From: Bradyrhizobium yuanmingense
Lineage (GTDB): Bacteria; Pseudomonadota; Alphaproteobacteria; Rhizobiales; Xanthobacteraceae
Length of the DNA stretch: 64,000 nt
NCBI RefSeq assembly: GCF_900094575.1
Contig: NZ_FMAE01000005.1
Coordinates: 426,092 to 490,091 of the forward strand
Direction: 5' to 3'
Positions 14,129-24,391 of this stretch are shown here, piece by piece; the stretch's first letter is position 1, and each line of letters opens with the position of its first letter. A model generated the notes under the pieces. That model ran no database searches, was not told the origin of the DNA, and saw only the letters and a list, made by a program, of their open reading frames with translations. The position numbers and the translations under genes were made by a program.

Positions 14129-14335
14129 TTAGGCGGCTTCAGCGCCGCTCTGCTTGTTGTCGTTGGCGACGGTGCAGGTCCGCGCCCAACGATCTAACTC
14201 TTCGGTGCTGTAAACGACGGCTTTTCCGAAACGCATGAACGCGGGACCGTTGGTCCCATAGCACCGCGCTTTATCGAGGAATGATTTCGAAACGCCGAGA
14301 TACTCGGCCGCCTCCCGAACCCTGATGTTCGCCAC
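14129..14335 (-). CDS. AlpA-like excisionase/activator (MerR-type HTH)
   Basis: 68 residues: IRVREAAEYLGVSKSFLDKARCYGTNGPAFMRFGKAVVYSTEELDRWARTCTV. This is the complete AlpA/MerR-like winged helix: R-E-A-A-x-x-L-G-V-S-x-x-x-L recognition helix, G-P-x-F-x-R-x-G wing, and Y-x-x-x-x-L-D-x-W. Family members act as excisionases or as master activators in prophages and phage satellites. GTG start with GGAGG 6 bases before it. It is the first gene of the replication operon and the last recognisable gene before the right border of the element. Confidence 0.85.
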   Translation of the reverse strand: MANIRVREAAEYLGVSKSFLDKARCYGTNGPAFMRFGKAVVYSTEELDRWARTCTVANDNKQSGAEAA

Positions 14336-15186
14336 CGGTTGCCTCCGTGGGTTGGCGTTGCATTACACAGGGATAGTGCGACTTCCCCGGCCCCGCACTA
14401 AATGGGCACCCCGAAAATTTTGCGGAGATAGGAAGCCGGTGCGGCCGGGTAAAGGGTGTGCTCTGAGGCAAATACGATTTTTAAGGCGATTTGGGGCGAA
14501 CGATCGGGCCAAACTCGCTTTGTTCGTCTGCACAAGAACAAACGGCCGCAGGCGCTGCCCTGAGACAGATCCCGCGGCCGGCGCCGCGACAGTCCGCACG
14601 ATCGGCGCGGCACGGGACAGTAGCATGAACGGCAGCGCCCGGCGTGAATGGCACATATGAAAACGGCCCCAGCTTTTGGCGGCGGCTGGGGCCGCTGGAA
14701 TGCTCCGACACGCAGAGGGGGCTACTACCGGAGCACAGAACTCAAACCGACCGCTCGCGATGTGTTCCTAGGAGGCGGCTGCGGAGTTTGCGAGAACCGA
14801 CCCATCGCCAAACGCGCGTTCAAACGATGGGCCGTCCCGGGTGGATGTCGTGACACTTGAAGTGCCGCGCCACAGACCGGCATCTCAATCCTCGCGGCCT
14901 GAGAGTCGTTCCTTGCAATCTGTTCCCCGAGCGAAACCGTCCCGGCTTTGTTCTTTCGACAACCTAAAAGCGATTTATCCGGTTGTGCGGTTGTGTTTGG
15001 GCGAGGTCAATCCCAGGCCATCCCGCGGCGGGTCGCCCGAACACCACGTGAACGCCCGCTATCCACTCCGGGACTTTTTCCGGGACTCTGCGCCGCAAAT
15101 ACCGGGTTTTTCCCCGGGTTTGAGCGGCTTTCGTTCTGCCGCTCGCACCTTGGCCAAGCTGGTAGGCTATTGAAATTACGGGAGAT
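14336..15186. other. 850-base gap between alpA and truncated comEC
   Basis: I see no convincing gene. A 70-codon plus-strand frame starting with MAHMKTAPAFGGGWGRW has no ribosome site and runs through a terminator hairpin. The expected integrase is absent in all frames. The first ~60 bases should hold the promoter of the alpA operon. Near 15066-15120 there are several CCGGG words (CCGGGACTTTTT, CCGGGACTCTG, CCGGGTTTTT, CCGGGTTTG), a possible protein-binding or attachment-related cluster. Confidence 0.45.
14660..14694 (-). terminator. Intrinsic terminator, minus strand
   Basis: Arms CGGCCCCAGC and GCTGGGGCCG (10 bp, perfect) with an 11-base loop, followed on the minus strand by TTTTC. No intact minus-strand gene ends before it, so it may mark the end of a lost gene (an integrase would fit the position) between here and the comEC border. 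Confidence 0.65.
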
Positions 15187-16446
15187 TTAGACGGCGCGGG
15201 TTGCGATTGCGCAAAGCGCATTCAATCTCTGGAAGCTTGGATGCACCAACGCCTCCGGCGCGACCGCAAGCACGATCAGCGCGGCAACCGCCAGCGTGCG
15301 GAAGGTGATGGCGCGGCGGTCGACCATCACTGCGATCAGCACCACCGCCGTCATGAAGAACGATCTTTGCGTCGCAACCTCCGCGCCCGACAGCAACAGG
15401 TAGAACGCGGCCGCGACCAGCGCCGCGGCGGCCGACCATTTCTTGATGGCGGAGCCGGCCGCCAGCCCCGGGATCAAGGCCAGCAGCGCGCGCACCGCGA
15501 AGAAGACGACGCCGGCGACGACCGCCATGTGATAGCCGGAGATCGACAGCACATGGCCGAGTCCCGAGACGAACATGGCATCGTTCACGGGCGCGGTGAT
15601 CGCATCGCGCCGCCCCGTGAGCAGCGCCGTCGCGATCGCGCGGTTATCGCCTTCGAGCGTTGCGCGGATGCGCGCATCGATCGCATCGCGCAGGCCCTGC
15701 ATGAAGGCCGCGTAGCGCAGCCGCAGGCCGCCAGCATCCGGCGGCGTGGACGCCGTGATCGCGCCCATCACGAAGCCGGAGGCGCCGATGCCCTGGAAGA
15801 ACATGTCGCGCGAGAAATCATAGCTGCCGGGGCGCACCGGCGAGATCGGCGGCATCAGCCGCGCCTTCAGCTGCACGAAGCTGCCAACCTCAGGCGCCGT
15901 GCCCTTGCGCACCGAGAGGCGGACGCGCTCGAGCTTGACGTCGCTGCGCTGCGCCTCCATCGCGCTGACGCGCAGCACGAAGCGGTCGGTGCGCTCGCGG
16001 ATGTCGCGCGCTTCCACGAAGCCCGACAGCGACACCGAATAGAGCGGTTTTGCCAAAACGGTGTGCGCGATACGCGCGGTCTTCCAGGTCGCCACGGCAA
16101 AACCAGCCGCGACCGCCGCGAGCATGATGGCGGGCGCAAACAGCCGGCTCCGCCGGAGCAGCACCGCGCCGAGCATCAGCGCGATGGCTGTGGCAGCAAC
16201 CACCCACAGCACCGGCTCATGATCGGCGGCGAAATAAAGCGCAATGCCGCCGCCGAAGGCGACCGGCACCCACGGCAACAGCCGGCCAGGCCCGGCCTCG
16301 CCCCGAGCCCATTGGCGCAGCGTCTCGATGATCGCCGGCCAGATGCCAAAGCCCGCCGGCGCAAAACCGCCGGCCGGGGTAGCGCGGCCGACCGGCCACG
16401 TCCCGGCAACTCCCTGGGACCGTCCTGGCCGGCCCGGCTCCGCCAT
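15187..16446 (-). pseudogene. comEC: comEC, C-terminally truncated by element insertion
   Basis: The first ~405 codons encode a normal ComEC/Rec2 N-terminus: two early membrane segments, the OB-like DUF4131 part (LKARLMPPISPVRPGSYDF), and the start of the competence membrane core (ALLTGRRDAITAPVNDAMFVSGLGHVLSISGYHMAV). The family match ends after VHPSFQ, and 13 unrelated residues lead to a stop. Full ComEC is about 700-800 residues; most of the channel helices and the C-terminal metallo-beta-lactamase domain are gone. ComEC moves single-stranded DNA across the inner membrane during transformation, so this copy should be non-functional. The break marks the right edge of the phage-like element; the missing part should lie beyond the left end of the window. 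Confidence 0.85.
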
Positions 16447-16568
16447 TCCCCTGCACCTTACGATACGCGACGGCTGCCGAGGCTACCGGACCGTGCGGCT
16501 GCGCGAATAGCGGTACGGATCGGGAACAGGCAAAGACCGCCCTACTTTCTCCGGGCTGGCGCCCGTTG

Positions 16569-16955
16569 CTAGATCAGCGGCGCCTGCGACGAGGCGTGGT
16601 GATTGACGATCTTCCAGCCGCCGTCCTCGCGGATGATGACCCAGCTCATCTTGACGACGAGATCATCCCGCTCGCCCGCGAGATCGAACGTGATCTTCGC
16701 GGCCATGTTGATCAGATCAGGGCCGGCCTGCGCGGCGTGCACATCGGAGAACGCGGCGCTTGGCCTGCGCCAGCGCGGCAGGCCGTTGAAGTATTCGGCG
16801 ACGCCGTCCCGGCCGCGATAGAGCTTCGGGTTGGAGCCGAAGAAGAATGCGTCCTTCGCATAGAGCGAGGACAGCGCGGCCGCATCGAGCGTCGCGAAGC
16901 CGGCGCACCATTTCGCGATGATGGCGGAAACGATGGCGTCGGCCTCGCTGCTCAT
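16569..16955 (-). CDS. NTF2-like SgcJ/EcaC-family protein
   Basis: 128 residues with the NTF2 cone fold pattern: ADAIVSAIIAKWCAGFATLDAAALSSLYAKDAFFFGS (helix pair), a YRGRDGVAEYFNGLPRW helix, and long strands ending VKMSWVIIREDGGWKIVNHHAS. Such proteins bind small hydrophobic molecules or catalyse isomerase-type reactions; no specific activity can be read here. ATG is preferred, though a TTG that overlaps the glnS stop is possible. It lies 17 bases after glnS on the same strand, so it is probably co-transcribed with it. Confidence 0.7.
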   Translation of the reverse strand: MSSEADAIVSAIIAKWCAGFATLDAAALSSLYAKDAFFFGSNPKLYRGRDGVAEYFNGLPRWRRPSAAFSDVHAAQAGPDLINMAAKITFDLAGERDDLVVKMSWVIIREDGGWKIVNHHASSQAPLI

Positions 16956-16972
16956 GTCCTGCTCAGCCCTTC

Positions 16973-18649
16973 TCAACCCTTGGCGACTTCCTTCGCGAAC
17001 GTGTCGCGCAGACCGATCGTGCGCGAGAACACCGGCTTGCCGGGCGTCGAGTCCTTGTCACGCACGAAATAGCCCTGGCGCTCGAACTGCATCGGCTCGG
17101 TCGAATTGCTCTCCGCAACGGACGCCTCGACCCGCGCATCGGCGAGGATCTCCAGCGAGTTCGGGTTGAGATCGGTCGCGAAGTTCGAGGCATCCGGGCT
17201 CGGATTGGCGAACAGCTGGTTGTAGATGCGGATCTCCGCCGGCTTGGAGGCCGCCGCCGGCAGCCAGTGCATGGTCGCCTTGACCTTGCGGCCGTCGGGC
17301 GCGTTGCCGCCCTTGGTCGCGGGATCATAGGTGCAGCGCAGCTCCACCACCTCACCCTTGTCGTTCTTGATCACGCCGGTACACTTGACGAAATAGGCAT
17401 AGCGCAGCCGCACCTCGTTGCCAGGCGACAGGCGGAAGAACTTCTTCGGCGGGTTCTCCATGAAGTCGTCCTGCTCGATATAGAGCTCACGGCCGAACGT
17501 GATCTTCCGCGTGCCGGCCGAGGGATCGTCGGGATGATTGATCGCCTCGAGCTCCTCGGTCTGCCCTTCCGGATAATTCTCGATCACCACCTTGAGCGGC
17601 TTCAAGACCGCCATGCGCCGCTGCGCCGTGCGGTTCAGCTCCTCGCGGATGCAGAACTCCAGCATGCCGACATCGACCACGCTGTTGGCTTTGGCGACGC
17701 CGATGCGCTTGACGAACTCGCGAAGTGCAGCCGGCGGCACGCCGCGGCGACGCATGCCCGCCATGGTCGGCATGCGCGGATCGTCCCAGCCCGCGACATG
17801 GCCGTCGCGGACGAGCTGGGTCAGCACGCGCTTGGACAGCAGCGTATAGGTGAGATTCAGCCGCGCGAATTCGTACTGATGCGGCTGTGAGGGCACCGGC
17901 AGCTTCTCGATGAACCAGTCGTAGAGCGGTCGGTGGTCCTCGAACTCCAGCGTGCAGATCGAATGCGTGATGCCTTCGATGGCATCCGACTGGCCGTGGG
18001 CATAGTCGTAGCTCGGGTAGATGCACCATGCGTTGCCGGTGCGCGGATGGTGCGCATGCAGGATGCGGTACAGCACTGGGTCGCGCAGATTGATGTTGCC
18101 CGCGGCCATGTCGATCTTGGCCCGCAGCACGCGCGCGCCGTTGGGGAATTCGCCCGCCTTCATGCGGCGGAACAGGTCGAGGTTCTCCTCCACGGAGCGT
18201 TCGCGGAACGGCGAATTCTTGCCGGGCTCGGTCAACGTGCCGCGCGAGAGGCGGATCTCCTCCTGGGTCTGGTCGTCGACATAAGCGAGGCCGTCGCGGA
18301 TCAGCTGCTCCGCCCATTCGTACAGGCGGTCGAAATAGTCCGAGGCGAAGAACAGGTTCTTGCCCCAGTCAAAGCCGAGCCAGCGCACGTCGGCCTGGAT
18401 TGAATCGATATATTCCTGCTCTTCCTTGACCGGGTTGGTGTCGTCGAAGCGCAGGTGGCAGCGGCCCGGAAACTCCTGGGCGACGCCGAAGTTGAGTGCG
18501 ATCGACTTGGCGTGGCCGATATGCAAGTAGCCGTTCGGCTCCGGCGGGAACCGGGTCACGATCTCCTTGTATTTGCCCTGATCGAGGTCGGCCTGGATGA
18601 TGTCACGAATGAAATCGCGCCCAACCTCAGCTGCCACCGGTTCTATCAT
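16973..18649 (-). CDS. glnS: Glutaminyl-tRNA synthetase
   Basis: 558 residues. The class I HIGH signature (LHIGHAKS, 42-49) sits in FPPEPNGYLHIGHAKSIALN, and the KMSKS-equivalent is LLSKRVL near residue 270. DDTNPVKEEQEYIDSI, SYDYAHGQSDAIEGITHSICTLEFEDHRPLYDW and the two-domain C-terminal beta-barrel anticodon-binding part (ending VFSRTIGLRDTFAKE) are all GlnRS-specific. It charges tRNA-Gln directly, so the cell need not rely on the GatCAB route for this tRNA. It is divergent from gltX with about 165 bases between them. Confidence 0.95.
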   Translation of the reverse strand: MIEPVAAEVGRDFIRDIIQADLDQGKYKEIVTRFPPEPNGYLHIGHAKSIALNFGVAQEFPGRCHLRFDDTNPVKEEQEYIDSIQADVRWLGFDWGKNLFFASDYFDRLYEWAEQLIRDGLAYVDDQTQEEIRLSRGTLTEPGKNSPFRERSVEENLDLFRRMKAGEFPNGARVLRAKIDMAAGNINLRDPVLYRILHAHHPRTGNAWCIYPSYDYAHGQSDAIEGITHSICTLEFEDHRPLYDWFIEKLPVPSQPHQYEFARLNLTYTLLSKRVLTQLVRDGHVAGWDDPRMPTMAGMRRRGVPPAALREFVKRIGVAKANSVVDVGMLEFCIREELNRTAQRRMAVLKPLKVVIENYPEGQTEELEAINHPDDPSAGTRKITFGRELYIEQDDFMENPPKKFFRLSPGNEVRLRYAYFVKCTGVIKNDKGEVVELRCTYDPATKGGNAPDGRKVKATMHWLPAAASKPAEIRIYNQLFANPSPDASNFATDLNPNSLEILADARVEASVAESNSTEPMQFERQGYFVRDKDSTPGKPVFSRTIGLRDTFAKEVAKG

Positions 18650-18814
18650 TACGAAAATCCTGTAGGGAAATCAGCGGTCCTTCTGCCAAATTCGCGTGGC
18701 CGCGCCAAGAGCTTACAAGAGCTTAAGCAAGGCCTGCCGGGTCCGCCGTCGCCCTTTAGTTATGTCCCGTTCCTGCTATACACCACCGCCTCCAATGCAT
18801 AGGCCCTGCCAAGA

Positions 18815-20242
18815 ATGTCCGATTCCGTCGTCACGCGCTTCGCTCCCTCGCCGACCGGCTTCCTCCATATCGGGGGCGCCCGCACGGCGCTGTTCAACTG
18901 GCTCTATGCCAAGAAGCACGGCGGCAAGATGCTGCTGCGGATCGAGGACACCGACCGGGAACGCTCCACGGAAGCGGCGATCGGCGCCATCCTCGACGGG
19001 TTGAAGTGGCTCGAGCTCGGCTGGGACGGCGAGGTCATCTACCAGTTCGCCCGCGCCGCCCGGCACCGCGAGGTCGCCGAGCAGCTGCTCGCCGATGGCA
19101 AGGCCTACCGTTGCTACGCCACCGCCGAAGAGCTCGCCGCCATGCGCGAGAAGGCGCGCAGCGAGGGGCGCACCCGCCTCTATGACGGCATGTGGCGCGA
19201 CCGCGACGCGGCCACGGCTCCGAGCCACGTCAAGCCCACCATCCGCCTGCGCGCGCCGCAGACCGGCGAGACCGTGATCGAGGACCAGGTCCAGGGCCGC
19301 GTGGTCTGGCAGAACGAGAACCTCGACGATCTCGTCCTGCTGCGCGGCGACGGCAACCCGACCTACATGCTCGCCGTGGTGGTCGACGACCACGACATGG
19401 GCGTCACCCATGTGATCCGCGGCGACGACCACCTGATCAACGCCGCCCGCCAGAAGCAGATCTACGATGCGATGGACTGGGAGCTGCCCAGCATGTCCCA
19501 TATCCCGCTGATCCACGGCCCGGACGGCTCGAAACTCTCCAAGCGGCACGGCGCGCTCGGCGTCGATGCCTACCGCGCGATGGGGTACCTGCCGGCTGCG
19601 CTGCGCAACTACCTGGTCCGGCTCGGCTGGAGCCACGGCGACCAGGAGATCTTCTCGACCGAGGAGATGATCGACGCGTTCGATCTCGGCAGCGTCGGCC
19701 GCGCCGCCGCCCGCTTCGATTTCGCCAAGCTGGAAAACCTCAACGGCCACTACATCCGCCACGCCGACGATCAATCGCTCGTGAAGATGTTCGAGGACGT
19801 GCTCGACCACGTCGTGCCGAGCCGCGACGAGATCAAGGCCAAGTTAAACGACACCACGCGCGCGCAGCTGCTCAAGGCCATGCCGGCGCTCAAGGAGCGC
19901 GCCAAGACATTGATCGAGCTGATCGACGGCGCCCATTTCATCTTCGCCGACCGGCCGCTGGCGCCGGATCCCAAGGCGCAGGCGCTGTTGACGCCCGAGA
20001 ACCGCAAGCTGATCGGCCAGCTACATTCCGCGCTGGAGAAAGTCGAGACGTGGAGCGGCGCCACCACCGAGGCCGCGCTGCGCGCCTTTGCCGAGGAAAA
20101 TAGTCTCAAGCTCGGCGCGGTCGCCCAGCCGCTTCGGGCGGCGCTCACCGGACGGACGACGTCCCCTGGTATATTTGAGGTTTTGGAGGTGCTTGGACGC
20201 CAGGAAAGCCTCGGCCGGCTTAGGGATCAGTCTACGACGTAA
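18815..20242 (+). CDS. gltX: Glutamyl-tRNA synthetase
   Basis: 475 residues. HIGG at 18-21 in the standard TRFAPSPTGFLHIGGARTALFNW, LLRIEDTDRERSTEAA, and KLSKRHGA at 240-247 identify GluRS. The C-terminal helical anticodon-binding domain is complete (through GIFEVLEVLGRQESLGRL). It attaches Glu to tRNA-Glu for protein and tetrapyrrole synthesis. gltA follows about 145 bases later on the same strand. Confidence 0.95.
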   Translation: MSDSVVTRFAPSPTGFLHIGGARTALFNWLYAKKHGGKMLLRIEDTDRERSTEAAIGAILDGLKWLELGWDGEVIYQFARAARHREVAEQLLADGKAYRCYATAEELAAMREKARSEGRTRLYDGMWRDRDAATAPSHVKPTIRLRAPQTGETVIEDQVQGRVVWQNENLDDLVLLRGDGNPTYMLAVVVDDHDMGVTHVIRGDDHLINAARQKQIYDAMDWELPSMSHIPLIHGPDGSKLSKRHGALGVDAYRAMGYLPAALRNYLVRLGWSHGDQEIFSTEEMIDAFDLGSVGRAAARFDFAKLENLNGHYIRHADDQSLVKMFEDVLDHVVPSRDEIKAKLNDTTRAQLLKAMPALKERAKTLIELIDGAHFIFADRPLAPDPKAQALLTPENRKLIGQLHSALEKVETWSGATTEAALRAFAEENSLKLGAVAQPLRAALTGRTTSPGIFEVLEVLGRQESLGRLRDQSTT

Positions 20243-20386
20243 GTCGACCATGCGTGCGGCGATCTTGCAGCGCACATAGCAATAATATACCCATCTCCCC
20301 CACATTCTGGAACATCCGGCCTGCCCCCATGGTCGCCCTGGGGGTCTCCGGCTCCGGCCCGTCTCACCACACATCGGGGACCTCTG

Positions 20387-21688
<1,302 letters not shown>

Positions 21689-21713
21689 CGTCGGCCATCA
21701 CGCCTTTCGCAGC

Positions 21714-21742
21714 GGCGCCATCGCAAGATGGCGCCGTTTTGT
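21714..21742 (+). terminator. Intrinsic terminator of gltA
   Basis: GGCGCCATC and GATGGCGCC (9 bp, perfect) enclose the stable tetraloop GCAA and are followed by GTTTTG. It begins 26 bases after the gltA stop. Confidence 0.85.
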
Positions 21743-21834
21743 TTGCGCCCGCACTTTCCCTCGTGCTGCCACGCACAACAACAAGTCCATGCTCACGGCG
21801 GCAAGCGCCTTGACAGCCTAAATGCTCCGCGCGC

Positions 21835-21855
21835 ATTCTTACTCTAAGTAAGAAT
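21835..21855. promoter_or_regulatory. Palindromic operator overlapping ROK regulator start
   Basis: Arms ATTCTTAC and GTAAGAAT (8 bp, perfect) are separated by TCTAA; the last two bases of the right arm are the first two of the regulator's ATG. A TTGACA lies about 20 bases upstream of the palindrome. A protein bound here would block transcription or translation start, so autoregulation by the ROK protein is likely. The transcript may have a very short leader, as no good ribosome site is visible. Confidence 0.5.
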
Positions 21856-23044
21856 GACGACAGGGATGGAAATGCCGGAGCAGCCGAGAAGTCGGCGGCA
21901 GACGCGCGCTGCCATTTTGACTCATCTGCTTCAGTCGGGCGGCTCGTTTCGTCCGCCGCTGGCCAAGGCCGTGCGTCTGTCGGAAGCGAGCCTGTCGCGC
22001 ATCCTGCTCGACCTGAAGGCCGAGGGTCTGATCGAGGAAGTGCGGCGCCCTGCCCCTTACGTCGGCGGCCCGACCGGTCTCGTGTCGCTGGACGGCGCGG
22101 TGGCGCTGGCAGCCTTCGAGCTGACGACGCAGCGGCTCAGCGTCGGGGTCGGCGGCCTGTCGGGTGAGCTGCACTACACCGAGCGTGTGCCGCTCCCGAA
22201 GACGCCTGACGTCGAGACCGTCGGCCGGGCATTTCGCGAAGCGATGACGTTGTTGCGCGACTGGACGCGGCGCCGCCGGATCACCCTCTCGCAGATCGGC
22301 GTCTCGATTCCCGGCCTCGGCCGTCTCAGCATATCGGCCAATCCGATCATTCCCTGCGACGTCGCTCGCATCAGCGACATGTTCGGCGAGATGTTCGCCG
22401 GCGTGCCGCTCGAATTCACCAATTCGGTCGTCGCGCATGCCACCTTTCACCGCTGCCGCACGGAAAACTACCCGTTCAACGACACGCATCTGTTCGTGCT
22501 CGTCAGCCACGGCGTCGCCGGCGCCTGGATGGATGATCCGGCCGAGACCGATGCTCTGCAGCCGATCGAGCTCGGCCACATGGTGTTCGGGCCTGACGGA
22601 CCGCGCTGCCGCTGCGGACATCACGGCTGCGTCGAGGCCTATACGTCGATTCCCGCGCTGGCTGCGCTTCTCGGCGTTTCCGAGACCGAGCTGCTCCAGC
22701 TCGGCAACGAATGGGTCAACACGGTCCCGATCTCATCGCGCGTGCGGCAGGATTTGCGCCGTCGGCTGTTCCGGCTCGGCCTTGCGATCGGCAATACGCT
22801 GAACGTCAAGCCGTGCGGCGGCGTTGCGATCAGCGGCTGGCCGTCGCTTCTCGCTGAAGAGGATCGGCAAGCACTGGTCGATGGGATCGACGCCTGCCTG
22901 CTGGGCGGACGCAAACTGGCGCAGGTCTCCCTCGCCTTCGTGCCGCCGTCGACCGGCAACGATCCGCAGGCTGCGCTCGCCTTCGCCGCCTTTTGTCTCG
23001 CCAGCCGTGGCGGCATGCCCGCGGCATCGACGGAGGCGGCCTGA
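21854..23044 (+). CDS. ROK-family transcriptional regulator of sugar operon
   Basis: 396 residues. Residues about 12-62 are a winged helix (RRQTRAAILTHLLQSGG, then LSEASLSRILLDLKAEGLIEEV), followed by the ROK sugar-kinase-like domain. The ROK zinc site is intact: LGHMVFGPDGPRCRCGHHGCVEAYTS carries H plus three Cys. Proteins of this type (NagC/Mlc/XylR-like) bind a sugar or sugar phosphate and release an operator. ATP-site Gly residues look weakened, consistent with a regulator rather than a kinase. The gene precedes the ABC operon by 60 bases on the same strand. The effector is unknown; a glucose-like hexose is suggested by the transporter. Confidence 0.85.
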   Translation: MTTGMEMPEQPRSRRQTRAAILTHLLQSGGSFRPPLAKAVRLSEASLSRILLDLKAEGLIEEVRRPAPYVGGPTGLVSLDGAVALAAFELTTQRLSVGVGGLSGELHYTERVPLPKTPDVETVGRAFREAMTLLRDWTRRRRITLSQIGVSIPGLGRLSISANPIIPCDVARISDMFGEMFAGVPLEFTNSVVAHATFHRCRTENYPFNDTHLFVLVSHGVAGAWMDDPAETDALQPIELGHMVFGPDGPRCRCGHHGCVEAYTSIPALAALLGVSETELLQLGNEWVNTVPISSRVRQDLRRRLFRLGLAIGNTLNVKPCGGVAISGWPSLLAEEDRQALVDGIDACLLGGRKLAQVSLAFVPPSTGNDPQAALAFAAFCLASRGGMPAASTEAA

Positions 23045-23104
23045 CATGCGCTGAGCCCAAACGGCCTGTAAAGCGCGAAAGATTTCACACCGGGAGGAAC
23101 TGCC

Positions 23105-24391
23105 ATGCCGATCACAACAACAAGGCGTCGTCTGCTCGCTGGCTCCGCTGCCGCGCTCGCCTTTCCGCACCTTGCCCGCGCGCAAGGCGCGGCCAAGCCG
23201 CGACTGACCGCGATCTCGCAATGGTCGGCGGGCAGCGACGGGGCGGCCATTACGGCGCTCGGCAAGAAATTCGAGGAGAAGGGCGGCGTTTGGCAGCACT
23301 CGCCCGTCCCCGGCTTCACCACCGAGATGATGAACAAGCTGCGCGCGCAGATCATGGCCGGCGATCCGCCGGCTTGCTCGCAGCTCAAGGGGCCCGAGAT
23401 TGCGGCCTGGTCGAAGATTGCGCCCACCGTCAATCTCGATGCCCTCGTCGCGGCCGCCGGCTACGAGAAGGTCGTCGCTCCGGACCTTGCAAAGCTGCAC
23501 AAGCCCGGCGGCAAATGGATTGCGCTGCCGCTACAGATCTACAGCACCAACATGCTCTTCCTGTCCAAGCGCGCGATGGACAAGGCGAAGGCGGACAAGG
23601 TCCCCGTCACCTGGGCCGACTTCAACGACCTCGCCGAAAAGATGAAGGCGGGCGGAGTCGCCTCTCCTATCGCCAATGGCGGCACCCGCCCGGACGACGG
23701 ACAGAAATTCGAGGCGGCTCTCGCGGGCATCAGTCCGCTCGCCTATCGCGCGGCCATCATGAATCTCGAGAAGAAGGCCCTCGAGGGTCCGGAGATCAAG
23801 GCCGCGTTCGCCCAGGTCCGCAAGATCGCCGACTGGATGGACCCCAACGTCGGCGCCCAGCATTTCTCGACCAACCTGAAGCGCTTCATCGACGGCGACA
23901 TGGGCATGATGATCATGGGCGGATGGGCGCAGGGCGTATTGCGCAATGCCGGCTTCAAGCTCGAGGACTTCATGATTGCGCCAGGCCCGAGCGACAACGG
24001 CAAGCCGGTCTTCCTGTTGAATGCCGACGCCTTCATCTTCTGGCAGCGCAAGGAGGCGGACCTGCAAGCCGGCCAGACCCTGATGGCTCAGCTCGTCATG
24101 GATCCGGCGATCCAGACCATGTACTCGCAGATCACCGGCTCCATCCCCGTGCGCACTGACGTCGATCTATCAGGCGAAGGCTGGTCAGAGGGGCAACGAA
24201 CAACCTCGAAGGCCTTGAAGGAGGCCATCGCCAGCAATCAGGCCGTCCTCAGCATGGCGCACAACATGGCGCAGGAAAACGGAATGACCGCGGCGATGAT
24301 CGACGTAATCACAGAGTACGTGAAGAACAAGACGATCAAGCCGGAGCAGGCGGCCACCCGCCTCGCCGAGGCCGTCGAGGGCGCGCGTTGA
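23105..24391 (+). CDS. Sugar ABC transporter, substrate-binding protein (family 1)
   Basis: 428 residues with an export signal MPITTTRRRLLAGSAAALAF that carries RRR before the hydrophobic core, so Tat export is possible. The mature part opens ISQWSAGSDGAAITALGKKFEEKG and contains MMNKLRAQIMAGDPPACSQLKGPEIAAW, the pattern of glucose/mannose-type family 1 binding proteins (GtsA-like). GGWAQGVLRNAGFKLEDF and a SIPVRTDVD segment complete the fold. It would capture a monosaccharide in the periplasm. A strong GGGAGGAACTGCC precedes the ATG. The hexose specificity is inferred from family resemblance only. Confidence 0.85.
   Translation: MPITTTRRRLLAGSAAALAFPHLARAQGAAKPRLTAISQWSAGSDGAAITALGKKFEEKGGVWQHSPVPGFTTEMMNKLRAQIMAGDPPACSQLKGPEIAAWSKIAPTVNLDALVAAAGYEKVVAPDLAKLHKPGGKWIALPLQIYSTNMLFLSKRAMDKAKADKVPVTWADFNDLAEKMKAGGVASPIANGGTRPDDGQKFEAALAGISPLAYRAAIMNLEKKALEGPEIKAAFAQVRKIADWMDPNVGAQHFSTNLKRFIDGDMGMMIMGGWAQGVLRNAGFKLEDFMIAPGPSDNGKPVFLLNADAFIFWQRKEADLQAGQTLMAQLVMDPAIQTMYSQITGSIPVRTDVDLSGEGWSEGQRTTSKALKEAIASNQAVLSMAHNMAQENGMTAAMIDVITEYVKNKTIKPEQAATRLAEAVEGAR

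Larger units (their letters stand above)
1..15230. mobile_element. Prophage remnant or phage satellite inserted in comEC (left end outside window)
   Basis: This stretch contains phage-type genes (tape measure, small terminase, HNH, prohead protease, AlpA, RepA-like helicase) packed with overlapping starts and stops, and its codons are visibly less G+C-rich than the flanking housekeeping genes. The right border is placed where the comEC reading frame stops matching its family, just after the codons for HPSFQ near 15230. No large terminase, portal, major capsid, lysis or integrase gene is visible. The left border and any attachment repeat lie before position 1. That it is an element is clear; whether it is a decayed prophage or a functional satellite is inference. 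Confidence 0.85.

Noticed and set aside
14648..14860. 70-codon plus-strand frame (MAHMKTAPAFGGGWGRW...)
   Set aside because: No ribosome site, passes through both arms of a terminator hairpin, and no recognised family.
15241..16572. 443-codon plus-strand frame over comEC
   Set aside because: Arg/His-rich shadow of the comEC coding strand with no recognisable domain.
16569..16976. Longer NTF2-like protein starting at TTG
   Set aside because: The TTG overlaps the glnS stop and could be used, but the ATG seven codons later begins the conserved fold and needs no rare start.
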